DNA from: CADCVQ01 sp038260305 | GTDB taxonomy: Bacteria; Actinomycetota; Thermoleophilia; Solirubrobacterales; Solirubrobacteraceae | Direction: 5' to 3' | Assembly: GCA_038260305.1 (NCBI GenBank) | Contig: JBBSNY010000020.1 | Location: 10,378-74,377 of the forward strand | Length of the DNA stretch: 64,000 nucleotides | Shown: piece after piece, positions 1 through 9,600 of the stretch | How the letters are laid out: every line of letters begins with the position of its first letter | How positions within the stretch are numbered: position 1 is the stretch's first letter | Translations under genes and position numbers: made by a program | Notes under the pieces: generated by a model | Database searches by the model: none | Told to the model about the DNA's origin: nothing | What the model saw: the letters and a program-made list of their open reading frames with translations, nothing else

Positions 1-60
1 ACGCCGCCGGCCGAGAACTCGGAGGGCATCAGCCGGCGCTGCGGGCCGTGGAATCGACCA

Positions 61-756
61 TCAGTAGACGTAGCGCTGGAGCGCCGCCGGATCGTGAACG
101 GTGACGCGCCCGCGGCCCTGCGTGACGATGCCGGCGCGTTCGAGCACCGCGAGGAAACGGCTCGCCGACTCGCGCGAGGAGCCGGCGAGCTGGGCGACGT
201 CGGCCTGCGTGACGACGACGAGCACGTCGGCCTCTTCGGCGCCCTCGTTCTGGGCCTGGATCACAAGCTGACCGAGCACGCCGGCGACGCGGCTCTGCAC
301 GGTCTGGAAGGACTGCCGCGAGATCCGCTCGTTCGCCTCGCGCAGGCGCCGCCCGAGCGAGACGACGAGCTTGACCGCGAGGCCCGAGTGCTCGCGCAGC
401 AGGCGCCGCATGTCGGGGCCCAGCACGGCGACGGCCTCAAGCCGGTCGAGCGTCTCGACCGTCGCCGAGCGGCGCTCGTCGTCGAACATCGCGAGCTCGC
501 CGAAGATGTCGCCGGGACCGAAGTGCGCCAGTGTCAGGGAGCGACCGTCGCCGTGCTCGCGAACCGCGCGGGCATGGCCGCTGCGGACGATGTAGCACGT
601 GTCGCTGCTGTCGCCCTCGCGGAAGATGACGTGGCCCGCGTCGAAGGTCCGCGGAACGGAGACGGCCGCCACCTGAGCGAGCTCCCGCGGTCCCAGCGTC
701 TCGAACACCGGCACCTGCGCGAGCAGCTCGATCGCCGGCTGCTCTCGTGTGTCCAT
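61..756 (-). CDS. Crp/FNR-family transcriptional regulator
   Basis: A 231-residue DNA-binding regulator. Residues about 10-125 form a cyclic-nucleotide-binding-type beta-barrel; the stretch FGELAMFDDERRSATVE is the typical phosphate-binding-cassette region, with the usual GELA...RSA pattern. A long dimerisation helix follows, then a winged helix-turn-helix at about 180-225 (TQADVAQLAGSSRESASRFL). The family binds palindromic operators as a dimer; the effector (cAMP, c-di-GMP or none) cannot be read from the sequence. The ATG start is the first in frame. The gene follows the DUF4349 gene on the same strand after a 70-base gap, so it may be read from its own promoter. The family call is secure; the regulon is unknown. 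Confidence 0.9.
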   Translation of the reverse strand: MDTREQPAIELLAQVPVFETLGPRELAQVAAVSVPRTFDAGHVIFREGDSSDTCYIVRSGHARAVREHGDGRSLTLAHFGPGDIFGELAMFDDERRSATVETLDRLEAVAVLGPDMRRLLREHSGLAVKLVVSLGRRLREANERISRQSFQTVQSRVAGVLGQLVIQAQNEGAEEADVLVVVTQADVAQLAGSSRESASRFLAVLERAGIVTQGRGRVTVHDPAALQRYVY

Positions 757-826
757 GCGTCAGCAATACCACACGCGGCCCCGGAAGTCGCGGGCCGAGG
801 CCGCCTCGCGCGGGCGAGACCGCCGC

Positions 827-2104
827 TCAGGCGGGGTCGAGCGCTCCCTCGCGGCGCCGGCGCCGCGTCGCGCGGACGGCGAGCGCCACGAGCCCCGCCA
901 GCAGGGCGAGCGGAGCGATGATCGCCAGCGCGATCAGCGCGACGCCGGCGATGACCTCGAGCACGCGCACGGCGTCATGGGCGGCGTCGCCGGGCGACCA
1001 GCCGCCGCCGGAGCCGGAGCCCGCGCCGGGCTCCTGCTTGCCCGCGCCGCGCACGGTCAGGCTGACGCTCGACAGGTCGGCGCGGCGGCGCAGCGCCTCG
1101 AGATCGCCGTTCAGTCGGGCGATCTGGCTGCGGACGTTGCGCAGGCGGGCCTTGAGGCTGTCGATCTGCCGCTGCGTCGAGGCGCGTCCGAGCGCCTTCA
1201 GCAGCCCGCGGCGCTCGGCGCGAGCGTCGGACAGGCGGTCCTGGGCGGACGTGAACGAGCCAGTGATGTCGACGAGGTTCTGCTGGCGCTCGGTGACGTG
1301 CCCCAGCCGCGACAGGGCGCCGAGCGCGTCGTCGAGCTTGCCGGTCGGGATCCGCAGCTCGAACGTCGCTTCGCCGTGGCCGCCCTGCGTCGCGCTCGAG
1401 GACGAGGCGATGATCCCGCCGAAGCGGTCGACGGTGCGGATGACGCCGTCGGACGTCGCGTCGACCTTGGCGTTCGGCACGCGCAGGACGAGCAGCGCGC
1501 TGCGCTCCTGCTTGCGCGGGCCGCTGGACTGCGTCGCGAGCGATCCGGGCGACGACGATGACGACGAGGCCCCCGCGCTCGAGCGCTGCGGCGCCCGAGC
1601 CGCCTGGTCGGCAGCCACCGAACCGGCGGCGGACTTCTCCTTGGCGGCTGGGACCGACGGCGGCAACGCCGCCTCGGGATCGGATCGCGCAGGTGCGGCC
1701 GGCGCGCTGTCAAGGCTCGTCGCAGCGGCGCCGGCTCCGTCAACGACGGACGGCGGCCCGTTCAGGGCGGTCGACGCGGTCGAATCATCGCCGCCGCGGC
1801 CGCCGAGCACGACGACGAGCGCCACGAGTGCCGCCGCGAGCACTCCGCCCGCGGGGATGAGCACCCGGCGCCGCGAGCGGCGGCGCGGCACCGGATGCTC
1901 CTGTGATTGGGGGAATCCCTCGGCCACCTCGTGCTCGAGGCGGGCGGCGAAGCCCGGGTTCATCTCGGGCGCCGTAGCGCGGACGTCGACGACGAGCTGC
2001 TCGAGCTCGCACAGGTCGCTGTCGACGGGATCCCCGGCGAGCGCGCGCTCGAGCGCGTCCAGCTCGCGGGCCTCCTCGGGGCTCAGGGGGTCACGCTGGC
2101 GCAT
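827..2104 (-). CDS. DUF4349 membrane protein, likely anti-sigma partner
   Basis: A 425-residue protein with an N-terminal acidic cytoplasmic region (about 1-85), a membrane segment at about 86-105 rich in Leu, Val and Ala, a low-complexity Ser/Ala linker (about 110-200), a conserved DUF4349 domain (about 200-360, including a predicted coiled coil around ARLNGDLEALRRRADLSS) and a C-terminal membrane helix (about 385-410). DUF4349 proteins are often encoded with ECF sigma factors. The start codon overlaps the end of the sigma-factor gene by 14 bases, which indicates translational coupling. The N-terminal part therefore probably binds the sigma factor; that role is inferred from position only, because no ZAS zinc motif (HxxxCxxC) is visible. 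Confidence 0.8.
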   Translation of the reverse strand: MRQRDPLSPEEARELDALERALAGDPVDSDLCELEQLVVDVRATAPEMNPGFAARLEHEVAEGFPQSQEHPVPRRRSRRRVLIPAGGVLAAALVALVVVLGGRGGDDSTASTALNGPPSVVDGAGAAATSLDSAPAAPARSDPEAALPPSVPAAKEKSAAGSVAADQAARAPQRSSAGASSSSSSPGSLATQSSGPRKQERSALLVLRVPNAKVDATSDGVIRTVDRFGGIIASSSSATQGGHGEATFELRIPTGKLDDALGALSRLGHVTERQQNLVDITGSFTSAQDRLSDARAERRGLLKALGRASTQRQIDSLKARLRNVRSQIARLNGDLEALRRRADLSSVSLTVRGAGKQEPGAGSGSGGGWSPGDAAHDAVRVLEVIAGVALIALAIIAPLALLAGLVALAVRATRRRRREGALDPA

Positions 2105-2603
2105 GGCAGGCCTTTCTCAGCTTCATGACGGCTCGATGGACTCGAGTCCCGGCGTTCGTCTCACTCGTTCCGAGCAGCACGGCGAGCTCGGCATTGGACA
2201 GCCCACCGTGGAACTTCAGTGCGATGAGCTCGCGGTCGCGAGCCGGCAGCGTGGCGAGCGCCGCGCGAACGGTCGTGCGGCGCACGGCCGCATCAGCCTC
2301 CTCGTCGGGTGCCGGCGCAAGCTCGTCGGGCAGCTCCCCGATCAACGGCGCGGAGCGGCTGCGACGGCGCAGCTCGTCCAGCGCGGCGTTGCGGGCGATG
2401 CCGAACAGCCACGCGCGCCGCGTACCGCGCTTGACGTCGAAGGTGCAGCGGCGCCGGTAGGCGCGCTCGAAGGCGAGCGCGGTGACGTCCTCCGCGCTCG
2501 CTTCGTCGCCGAGCAAGGTACGCACGTAGGCGTACAGATCGCGTGCGCAATCGCGGTACAGCGCATCGAAGCTTGCCGTCGTCGTGTTCAGGGGTTCAGT
2601 CAT
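2091..2603 (-). CDS. ECF-type RNA polymerase sigma factor
   Basis: A 170-residue sigma-70 family protein. Region 2 occupies about 10-80 (FDALYRDCARDLYAYVRTLL then AWLFGIARNAALDELRRR) and region 4 about 110-165 (LATLPARDRELIALKFHGGLSNAELA, with a helix-turn-helix SNAELAVLLGTSETNAGTRVH). It lacks sigma 1 and 3, as expected of extracytoplasmic-function sigmas. The ATG at 2603 was chosen over an upstream start because a GGAG sequence lies 8 bases before it. It overlaps the DUF4349 gene by 14 bases, forming a sigma/anti-sigma-like pair. Promoter specificity is not visible. Confidence 0.9.
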   Translation of the reverse strand: MTEPLNTTTASFDALYRDCARDLYAYVRTLLGDEASAEDVTALAFERAYRRRCTFDVKRGTRRAWLFGIARNAALDELRRRSRSAPLIGELPDELAPAPDEEADAAVRRTTVRAALATLPARDRELIALKFHGGLSNAELAVLLGTSETNAGTRVHRAVMKLRKACHAPA

Positions 2604-2709
2604 GGTCAGAACTCCGCTCATGCGACTACTACGCCGCCGCTCCGAGATCATCACGCGTCCCGGCGAACTCGGCCCGCCGCGGGCGGCTCGGCGGGGCACG
2701 CCCGGCCGC

Positions 2710-2715
2710 TACGCT
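2710..2715 (+). promoter_or_regulatory. Candidate leaderless -10 (TACGCT)
   Basis: TACGCT ends 6 bases before the ATG at 2722 and no Shine-Dalgarno is present. This matches the TANNNT-N6-8-start pattern seen at many genes in this window. Confidence 0.4.
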
Positions 2716-2721
2716 GGCCGC

Positions 2722-3264
2722 ATGTTGTCGCGAGCCCTGATCGTCGCCGGCCTGGTGCTGGCAGCCGTCGCCCTGCCAAGCGCCGCAACCGGGGCCACCA
2801 AGAAGAAGAAGAAGGTCGTGACCGTCCAGGCATCGCGCCACCTGTGGGCGACGGTGAACGTCTGCGATCCGGCGATGCCGGCGCCGGGCCTGCCCGACAC
2901 GATCGGCGTGCGCGCCTCGATGCCCGGCTCGCGCGACGGCCGCGAGGTCATGTTCATGCGCTTCCGCGTGCAGTTTCAGAGCGCCGCCGACAAGAAGTGG
3001 CACAACGTCATACAGGGCGGCGACTCGGGCTGGATGCCGGTCGGACTCGCGCGCTACAAGGCGCGCCAGTCGGGCCGCAACTTCCGCGTGCCGCCGCCGG
3101 CCGGCGAGCCGACGCTGCTGCTGCGCGCGAAGGTGAACTTCGAGTGGCGCCTGAAGGGCGAGGTCGTGCGCAAGGCCGTCGCGCTGACGACGAAGGGCCA
3201 CAAGTCCAGCGCCGGCTCGGTCCCCGACGGCTACTCCGAGGCGACCTGCACGATCACGGCCTGA
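2722..3264 (+). CDS. Secreted hypothetical protein
   Basis: A 180-residue protein that I do not recognise. Residues 1-25 form a signal peptide (positive start, hydrophobic core, then SAATGA as a plausible cleavage region), followed by a run of five lysines. The mature part has scattered Trp and aromatic residues and two cysteines (in VNVCDPAM and EATCTITA), which could form one disulfide linking the ends of the domain; this looks like an extracellular beta-sandwich. The ATG at 2722 was chosen because it places the signal peptide at the N-terminus; the frame extends further upstream but without coding character. Its 3' end overlaps the convergent GDPD gene by 11 bases. Confidence 0.7.
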   Translation: MLSRALIVAGLVLAAVALPSAATGATKKKKKVVTVQASRHLWATVNVCDPAMPAPGLPDTIGVRASMPGSRDGREVMFMRFRVQFQSAADKKWHNVIQGGDSGWMPVGLARYKARQSGRNFRVPPPAGEPTLLLRAKVNFEWRLKGEVVRKAVALTTKGHKSSAGSVPDGYSEATCTITA

Positions 3265-3967
3265 GGGCCGGCTCGAACAGGCGCGGGTCGTTGGAGATGA
3301 CGCCCGTCACGCCCATCCGCTCGAGGCCGGCGATCCGTCGGCGATCGTCGACCGTCCAGATGTAGAGCGCGCCCCCCGCGGACTCGATCGCCCATGCGAG
3401 GCGCGGTGTGGCGAGGCGCCAGTGGGCCATGAGGGCGTCGATCTCGCCGCGACGGATCCGGTTCGCGGTGACCGACGGCAACGCCGCCCGCATGTACTGC
3501 AGCAGCGCGAAGGCGGGCACGGCCACGACGGGGTTGCGCAGCGGGTCGCGCTGCAGGCGCGGGACCGACCAGCCGAGCTTGACCTGCGGATGGCGGGCGC
3601 GCAGCAGCTTCAGCGACGGCTCCTCCATCGTCGAGACGAGGCTGCGCCCCACGAGGCCGTGTCGCTGCAGCGCGTCGGCGACGCGCTCCTCGTAGCCCGC
3701 GAACTTCAGGTCCACGATGAGGTCGACGGCCCCGTAGGCGACGTCCGCGAAGTGCGCGAGGCCCTCGTCGAGCGTGTGCGGGGTGCGGCGCGCGGCGTCC
3801 TCGAAGTCGTGCGCGAGGACGAGCTCGCCGCTGCCGTCGGCGTGCTCGGCGATGACGTCGAACTCGATCGTGTCGACGCCGGCGCGCAGCGCAGCCTGAA
3901 AGGACGCGAACGTGTTGCCCGGCGCGATGTGGTCCGCGCCCTTGTGCCCGACGCGCCGGATCGTCAC
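3254..3967 (-). CDS. ugpQ: Glycerophosphodiester phosphodiesterase
   Basis: A 237-residue GDPD-family TIM-barrel enzyme that hydrolyses glycerophosphodiesters to glycerol-3-phosphate and an alcohol. Family hallmarks are present: HKGADHIAPGNTFASF near the N-terminus (normally HRG...PENT, here with K for R and a Gly-Asn pair where the catalytic Glu-Asn usually sits), IEFDVIA (metal ligands Glu and Asp), LAHDFE (His-Asp) and the C-terminal IWTVDD. The GTG start overlaps the stop of the Nei2 gene in a GTGA junction, so the two are translationally coupled. The HRG to HKG and PENT to PGNT changes affect catalytic-region residues, so activity on the usual substrate is not certain. Confidence 0.85.
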   Translation of the reverse strand: MTIRRVGHKGADHIAPGNTFASFQAALRAGVDTIEFDVIAEHADGSGELVLAHDFEDAARRTPHTLDEGLAHFADVAYGAVDLIVDLKFAGYEERVADALQRHGLVGRSLVSTMEEPSLKLLRARHPQVKLGWSVPRLQRDPLRNPVVAVPAFALLQYMRAALPSVTANRIRRGEIDALMAHWRLATPRLAWAIESAGGALYIWTVDDRRRIAGLERMGVTGVISNDPRLFEPALRP

Positions 3968-4737
3968 GACTGACACCCCGTACACCAGTACGTGATGCGG
4001 TTGTCGTCGCCCTGGCCGCGGCTGGAGATCGCCGTCCCGCAGCGCGGGCAGGGGCGGCCGGCGAGGCCGTAGACGCGGCGATGACGGTCCTGGTTTCCAT
4101 CGAGCGCGGACTGCTGCATCCGTGGCCGCGTGGAGCGCACGATTGCGAGCGCCTCTTCGTCGGAGACCCGGCCCGCGGGCCGCCAGGGGTCGACCCCGAC
4201 CGCGAAGCAGCCCTCGGACTTCCACATGTTGCCGATGCCGGCGAGCGTGCGTTGATCGAGCAGCGCGTCGGCGATCGCACGCGTCTGGTCGTCCTCGCGC
4301 AGTCGGCGCAGGAAGCCCTGCTCGTCGAGCTCCGGCGCAAGGATGTCGGGGCCGAGCTGGGCGAGGCGGCGATCGAAACGCGTGCGCGACTCCGTCAGGA
4401 GCTCGAGCAGCGGGCCGTCGAACTGGACCGCCTCGCCGTGCGCGGTGCGCAGGACGAGCCAGGCGCGGCGCGCAGCTCGGCGCCAGCGCTGGCCGTCGCG
4501 GTAGGTCCCCCAGGAGCCGGACATGCGCAGGTGCGAGTGGATCGCGAGCCCGTCCTCGAAGCGCACGAAGAGGTGCTTGCCATGGACATCGACGGCGGTG
4601 ACGGTGCGGTCGGCGAGCTTCTGCGGCCAGCGCTCGCCGCGCAGGCGCGGGCTCGGATGCGCGATCTCGGGCACGAGGCCGACGACGAGCGGGCGGATGC
4701 GGCGGGCCGCGTAGTGGATCGTGTCGCCTTCTGGCAT
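3964..4737 (-). CDS. nei: Endonuclease VIII-like DNA glycosylase (Nei2 type)
   Basis: A 257-residue Fpg/Nei-family base-excision repair enzyme. It starts with the diagnostic MPEGDTI: Pro2 is the Schiff-base nucleophile and Glu3 the catalytic acid. Lys54 (in VHGKHLFV) corresponds to the conserved beta-hairpin lysine. The helix-two-turn-helix is around LAGIGNMWKSE, and a C-terminal zinc finger is present (CPRCG then CTGC). PEGDTI rather than PELPEVE marks it as Nei rather than Fpg, acting on oxidised pyrimidines. The start is fixed by the required N-terminal proline. It overlaps the downstream GDPD gene by 4 bases. Confidence 0.93.
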   Translation of the reverse strand: MPEGDTIHYAARRIRPLVVGLVPEIAHPSPRLRGERWPQKLADRTVTAVDVHGKHLFVRFEDGLAIHSHLRMSGSWGTYRDGQRWRRAARRAWLVLRTAHGEAVQFDGPLLELLTESRTRFDRRLAQLGPDILAPELDEQGFLRRLREDDQTRAIADALLDQRTLAGIGNMWKSEGCFAVGVDPWRPAGRVSDEEALAIVRSTRPRMQQSALDGNQDRHRRVYGLAGRPCPRCGTAISSRGQGDDNRITYWCTGCQS

Positions 4738-4839
4738 CGATTGTCCAGCGTAGGGCGCGCCGGTGGTGGTCGGTGTTCGTGGCGCGACGGCGGCAGGCGT
4801 CTTGGCACCGGCGGCGCTCGTACTGTGGGACGAGCCGTC

Positions 4840-4845
4840 TAGCGT
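4840..4845 (+). promoter_or_regulatory. Candidate leaderless -10 (TAGCGT)
   Basis: TAGCGT ends 7 bases before the GTG at 4853. Together with the absence of a ribosome-binding site this argues for that GTG as the true start of the oxidase gene. Confidence 0.4.
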
Positions 4846-4852
4846 GCGTGGT

Positions 4853-6196
4853 GTGGACGACCTCGAACGGATCGTCGGCGCGGCCCATGTCGAGCGGGGC
4901 GCGATCGTGGGCGACATGATCGTCGCGGGCGTCGGCGCGCGCGCGCTCGTGCATCCGGGAAGCGCGGACGAGGTCGCAGCGGTCGTTGCGCGGTGCTACG
5001 AGCGCGGCCTGCCGATCGTGCCCGTCGGCGGGCGCAGCGGCCTCGCGGGCGGCTGCGCGGTGGTGGATGAGGCTGCGGATGCGATCGCAATCTCGCTCGA
5101 TCGCCTCGATGCGGTGCGCCGCTTCGATCCGCCGCTGTGGCGGATGGAGGCCGAGGCCGGCGTGACGACGCACACGATTGCGCGCCTCGCACGCGAGAAC
5201 GGGCTGTTCTTCCCGCCCGACCCCGGCGCGCCGGAGCAATCGCAGCTCGGCGGCACGATCGCGACGAACGCCGGCGGCCCGCACACCTTCAAGTACGGCG
5301 TGACCGGGGATTGGGTCACCGGCATCGAGGCGGTGCTCGCACCCGGCGAGATCGTGCGCGTCGGCGGACCGCTGCGCAAGGATGTCGCCGGCTACGACCT
5401 ACGCGCGCTGCTGTGCGGCTCGGAGGGGACGCTCGGGATCGTCACCGCGGCGTGGCTTCGGTTCGTACCGGCGCCGGAGGCGCAGCTGCCCGTGCTCGCG
5501 ACGTTCCCCTCGACCGCGGATGGCTGCGCAGCGATCCTGCGCGTCCTCGCGAGCGGGATCGCGGCGGCCGTGCTCGAGTACGTCGACGCGGCGGCGGTCG
5601 AGCTCGCGGGCGGACTGCCCGACGGGCCGGCACGAAGCGGCTTCGTCGTCCTCGCCGAGGCGGACGGCTCGGCGAGCGAGGCGACGCGCGTGCGCGACGA
5701 GCTGGTCGAGGCGCTGACGGAGGGAGCGAGCGCCGTCAGCGCGCCGCGCGACCCGGCCGCGATCCGGGTGCTGTGGCGCTGGCGCGCCGGCGTCTCGCAC
5801 GCCGTCACCGCCGCGCGCGGGACGAAGCTGTCCGAGGACATCGCCGTGCCCGTCGACCGGCTCGAGGAGGCGATCGACGAGATCCTCGTGATCGGCGCGT
5901 GCCACGCCCTCGAGGCCTGCTCCTGGGGGCACGCCGGCGACGGCAACCTGCACGCGACGTTCCTGCTCGAGCCGGGCGACGGCGCGCAACGGGCGCGCGC
6001 CGACGCCGCGGCGGGGGAGCTCTTCGAGCTCGCGCGGCGTCTCGGCGGAACGGTCAGCGGCGAGCACGGCATCGGCGTGCTGAAGGCCGGTCAGCTCTCG
6101 CTCCAGTGGGCGCCGGCGGCGGTCGCGGCGCAGCGAGCGATCAAGGCCGCGCTGGATCCGAAGGGGCTATTGAACCCGGGGAAGAAGCTGCCGTAG
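4853..6196 (+). CDS. FAD-binding oxidase, GlcD family
   Basis: A 447-residue flavoenzyme of the VAO/glycolate oxidase subunit D family (FAD_binding_4 plus FAD-oxidase C domain). The FAD-binding segment runs from about 25 to 195 with PVGGRSGLAGG, GGTIATNAGG and GSEGTLGIVT, which are typical pyrophosphate-binding loops. The C-terminal domain carries HAGDGNLHATF and GTVSGEHGIG, the conserved substrate and metal region of D-2-hydroxyacid dehydrogenases. The enzyme probably oxidises glycolate, D-lactate or another D-2-hydroxyacid. No glcE or glcF partner is adjacent. The GTG at 4853 is preferred because of an upstream TAGCGT; the frame stays open back to 4763. Confidence 0.85.
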   Translation: MDDLERIVGAAHVERGAIVGDMIVAGVGARALVHPGSADEVAAVVARCYERGLPIVPVGGRSGLAGGCAVVDEAADAIAISLDRLDAVRRFDPPLWRMEAEAGVTTHTIARLARENGLFFPPDPGAPEQSQLGGTIATNAGGPHTFKYGVTGDWVTGIEAVLAPGEIVRVGGPLRKDVAGYDLRALLCGSEGTLGIVTAAWLRFVPAPEAQLPVLATFPSTADGCAAILRVLASGIAAAVLEYVDAAAVELAGGLPDGPARSGFVVLAEADGSASEATRVRDELVEALTEGASAVSAPRDPAAIRVLWRWRAGVSHAVTAARGTKLSEDIAVPVDRLEEAIDEILVIGACHALEACSWGHAGDGNLHATFLLEPGDGAQRARADAAAGELFELARRLGGTVSGEHGIGVLKAGQLSLQWAPAAVAAQRAIKAALDPKGLLNPGKKLP

Positions 6197-6201
6197 CGGT
6201 G

Positions 6202-6645
6202 TCACGCGGCGGCGGAAGGCGGCTGGTCGTCTTTGCCGTCGAGCCGGTCGAGCATCTTGAACAGCGCCTCGCGCTGTGCCTTGCCCTCGGCAATGATCTC
6301 GTCGGTGCGGCGATCGAGCTTTTCGGTGTTCCGAGCTAACCCCTGCGAGATCTCTCCCAGAACCCGCTCATTGCGCAGGCTGTCCTGACGCATCGAGAAG
6401 CGCCAATCGTCGTACGACTGACCGTTGGCGGCGATGACCTCAGTGCAGCGCACGAGGTGCTCCTCGATCCGTGCCTCAAACTCGGCGCCCCGGGCGAGGT
6501 GCTCGGGCGAGGTGTCGCTGACCCCTCGTTCCAGATGAGCATCGACGCGCGCGAGCAGTTCGTTGCGGCGTTCCAGGTGGGCTTCGATGCGGGCAAACGC
6601 CTCGGCGTCGGACACGCGTTCATTCTCGCAGCTGATCTGTGACAT
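6202..6645 (-). CDS. Hypothetical coiled-coil protein
   Basis: A 147-residue, highly charged, almost entirely alpha-helical protein with repeating heptad-like units (EAHLERRNELLARVDAHLER and similar) and no membrane segment or known enzymatic motif. I do not recognise the family. The ATG at 6645 and a GTG at 6615 are both possible starts; neither has a clear ribosome-binding site. It lies tail-to-tail with the GlcD-like gene, leaving only 5 bases between the two stops. Confidence 0.55.
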   Translation of the reverse strand: MSQISCENERVSDAEAFARIEAHLERRNELLARVDAHLERGVSDTSPEHLARGAEFEARIEEHLVRCTEVIAANGQSYDDWRFSMRQDSLRNERVLGEISQGLARNTEKLDRRTDEIIAEGKAQREALFKMLDRLDGKDDQPPSAAA

Positions 6646-6690
6646 CCGCAACGCGATGCATCACAACACTGCGCAGCCGTTGCGCAGCAG

Positions 6691-9600
6691 CTACGCGCTC
6701 AGCGTGAGCTTGCTCGGGCCGGCTCGGAAGCCGAGCTCGACGAGCATCAGCTCGTGGCACGAGCCGACGACGGGCTCGCCGTCGATGCGCTCGAGCGACA
6801 GCTTGCGACCACGGCCGCCGGTGACGAACGCGGCAAGCGCCTCGAAGGCCGCGTACAGCCGCTCGTCGCCGGCGTCCGCGAGCGTGACGATCCCGCGGCC
6901 GCCCTTCTCGATGTAGAGCAGCGGCTCGGCCCCGGCGAGCACGACGTACGCGCCGCCGACGCGCGACGGCCGCCGGCTCGGGGCCGCGCGACCAGCGGCC
7001 ACGCCCGGCGCCGCGCCATCGCCGGCCCGCGCACCCGCACCGGGCGCTGTGTCGCGCTTGGGCCAGGGCAGCGCCGCGCCGTAGGGCTGCGCGGGATCGG
7101 TCGCGGCGAGCACGAGCGGCGCCGCCTCCTCGACGGCGCGCTGCGCACGCAGCCGCTCGACGGCGCCGGGCAGCGCGAACTGCGCGCCGCCGAGGCCCTC
7201 GACGAAGTAGCCGCGGCGACATACGCCGAGCGTCTCGAGCTGCGACAGGGCGTCGTAGAGGATCGAGAAGCCGCCGACGATGCCCTCCGCGAGGACCTGC
7301 TCGCGCGTGACGATGCCGTAGCGCTCGAGCAGCAGCTCCGCGATCGTGCGCCGCCGTTGACCGGGCTCCGGCTGGTGGCGAAAGAGCGTGCCCGTCAGCG
7401 CCCAGCGCCCTTGCACGGTCGCCGACGCCCCCGCCCGGCGCGCGCCGAAGCGGCGCGCGGAGTGGCGCGGCGCGCGCTGGGCGCGGGCGAGCGTCAGCCG
7501 CGGCGCGCGCAGCGGCGCGAAGGCGTCGTTCGTGACCTCGCCGGCCCAGACGAGGTCCCACAGCGCCTCCTGCAGCTCCTCGGGAGCGAGCGCGACCTCG
7601 GCGAGCAGATCTGTGAAGAAGCACGGCGACGCGGCCAGGCGCTCGCGCAGCAGGTCGTGCGCGGGCTCGTCTGGAGCCGGCGCGCCGCGCGCCGCCGCCG
7701 GCAGGCCCGGCCGGCCGATCGCCTCGGCGTCCTCGCGGAAGTACAGCGCGACGCGGCCGGTCGAGCGCCCGAGCGAGCCGGCGCCGACCCACACGACCTC
7801 GCCGGACGCGCAGAGCTGATCGAGCCACACCGGCGAGTAGGCGCCGGTGCGGCGTGGCAGCACGTCGCGCTCCCAGACCTCGGCCGGAAGCGCCAGACCC
7901 TGGAGCGCGACGAGCACCTCGCGCAGCCGGTCGATCCCGGCGCCCGCCGCGGGATGGCGATCGACGCCCTGCCACGACGGCAGGAAGGCCGCCAGCGCTC
8001 GCTGGTCGGCGGGCTCGATCTCCTTGCGCAGCGCAGCGAGCGATGCGCGCCGCAGCCGGCGCAGGACCTCCGTGTCGCACCACTCGGGCTCGCCCGGGCG
8101 GCCGCCGGGGCGCAGCTCGCCGCGCACGAGCTTCGCCCCCTGTGCCCCGAACGGGGTATCGCGCTCCAGCGCCCGTAGGACGGCGGTCAGGTCGATGCGG
8201 AGGTCGCTCACTCTGCTGTTATTTTCGCGACCTCCTACTTGGAGGTCGCTCACTCTGCTGTTATTTTCGCGGCCTCCTACTTGGAGGTCGCTCACTCTGC
8301 TGTTATTTTCGCGACCTCCTACTTGGAGGTCGCTCACTCTGCTGTTATTTTCGCGACCTCCTACTTGGTAGCGCGCGCGCAGCTCGTCGGTGGTGAACGG
8401 TCCGTGCGTCCGGGCGTAGCGCGCGACGAGCTTCGTCAGGGCATCGGGGACGTCCGCGATGAACGCCTCGGGCAGCCCGCCCGGCGGCACGGCGCCGAGC
8501 GCGTCGCGATACAGGCCCGCGTCGTCCGCCGCGACCCAGCGCGGCTCACCGCAGATGCGCAGCACAACGGCACGGCGCTCGAGGCGCAGCGCTTCGAGCA
8601 TGCCATCGGCCTCCGCGGGTGCGATGACGCGCTCGCGGACCTCGGCAGCCGTCAGGTCGCCGACCCGGCGCAGTACGTCGGCGAGCGCGTCGCGCGTCTC
8701 GGCGCGGGTGCGCTCGGAGCGGTGCTGGAGGTCGTCCTGCACTTGGTCCAGCGCGCCCGCGTCGATCAGCTCCCGCAGCTCCTCCTGGCCGAGCAGCTCG
8801 CGCAGCAGGTCGCGGTCCAGCGACAGCGCCGCCGCCCGGCGCTCGGCGTTCGGCGCGTCGCCCTCGTACATGTACGTCGCGACGTAGTCGAACAGCAGCG
8901 ACGAGGCGAACGGCGAGGCGGTCGGCGTCTCGACCTCCACGAGCGACAGCTCGCGCGCGTGCAGGCCGCGCAGCAGCTCGGTCAGGCCAGGGACGTCGAG
9001 GACGTCGCGCAGGCACTCGCGGTAGGTCTCGAGGATGATCGGGAAGTCCGGGTAGCGCTTGGCGACCTCGAGCAGGGACTGCGACTTCAGGCGCTGTTGC
9101 CACAGCGGCGTGCGCCTACCGGGATAGGCGCGCGGGATCAGCAGCGCGCGGCCGGCGTTCTCGCGGAAGCGCGCCCCGAACAGCGCGCTGGACGCGAGCT
9201 CCTGCACGACGGCGTCCTCGACCTCGTCGGGCTCGAGCATCACGAGCTCGATCGAATCCCGCCCATTCAGCTCGTCGGCGTCGGGCAGGTGGACGATGAT
9301 CCCGTCGTCGGACCAGATCGCATCGGACTCGAGGCCGTACTGCTCGCGGATGCGGCGGCTCAGCGCGAGGCCCCAGGCAGCGTGCACGCGACCCCCGAAC
9401 GGCGACAGGACGCACAGCCGCCAGTCGCCGATCTCGTCGCGGAAGCGCTCGACGACGATCGTGCGATCGGACGGCACGACGCGGGTCGCGGCCTGCTGCT
9501 CGAGAAGGAAGTCGAGCAGGTTCTTGGCGGCGAAGGGGTCCAGGTCGTAGTCGTCCTGCAGCGTCTGCGCGGTCTGGTCGACGGCCCAGCGGCTGAACGC

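Noticed and set aside
747..3365. 872-codon plus-strand frame opposite the sigma and DUF4349 genes
   Set aside because: Arg/Ser/Ala-rich shadow of high-GC coding DNA; the minus strand holds recognisable domains.
3968..5284. Long upstream extension of the GDPD frame
   Set aside because: It runs antisense through the GlcD gene and in a wrong frame through nei; the GTG at 3967 coupled to the nei stop is the natural start.
8199..8366. CRISPR array
   Set aside because: Units are directly abutting with no unique spacers, lie inside a gene and there is no cas gene.
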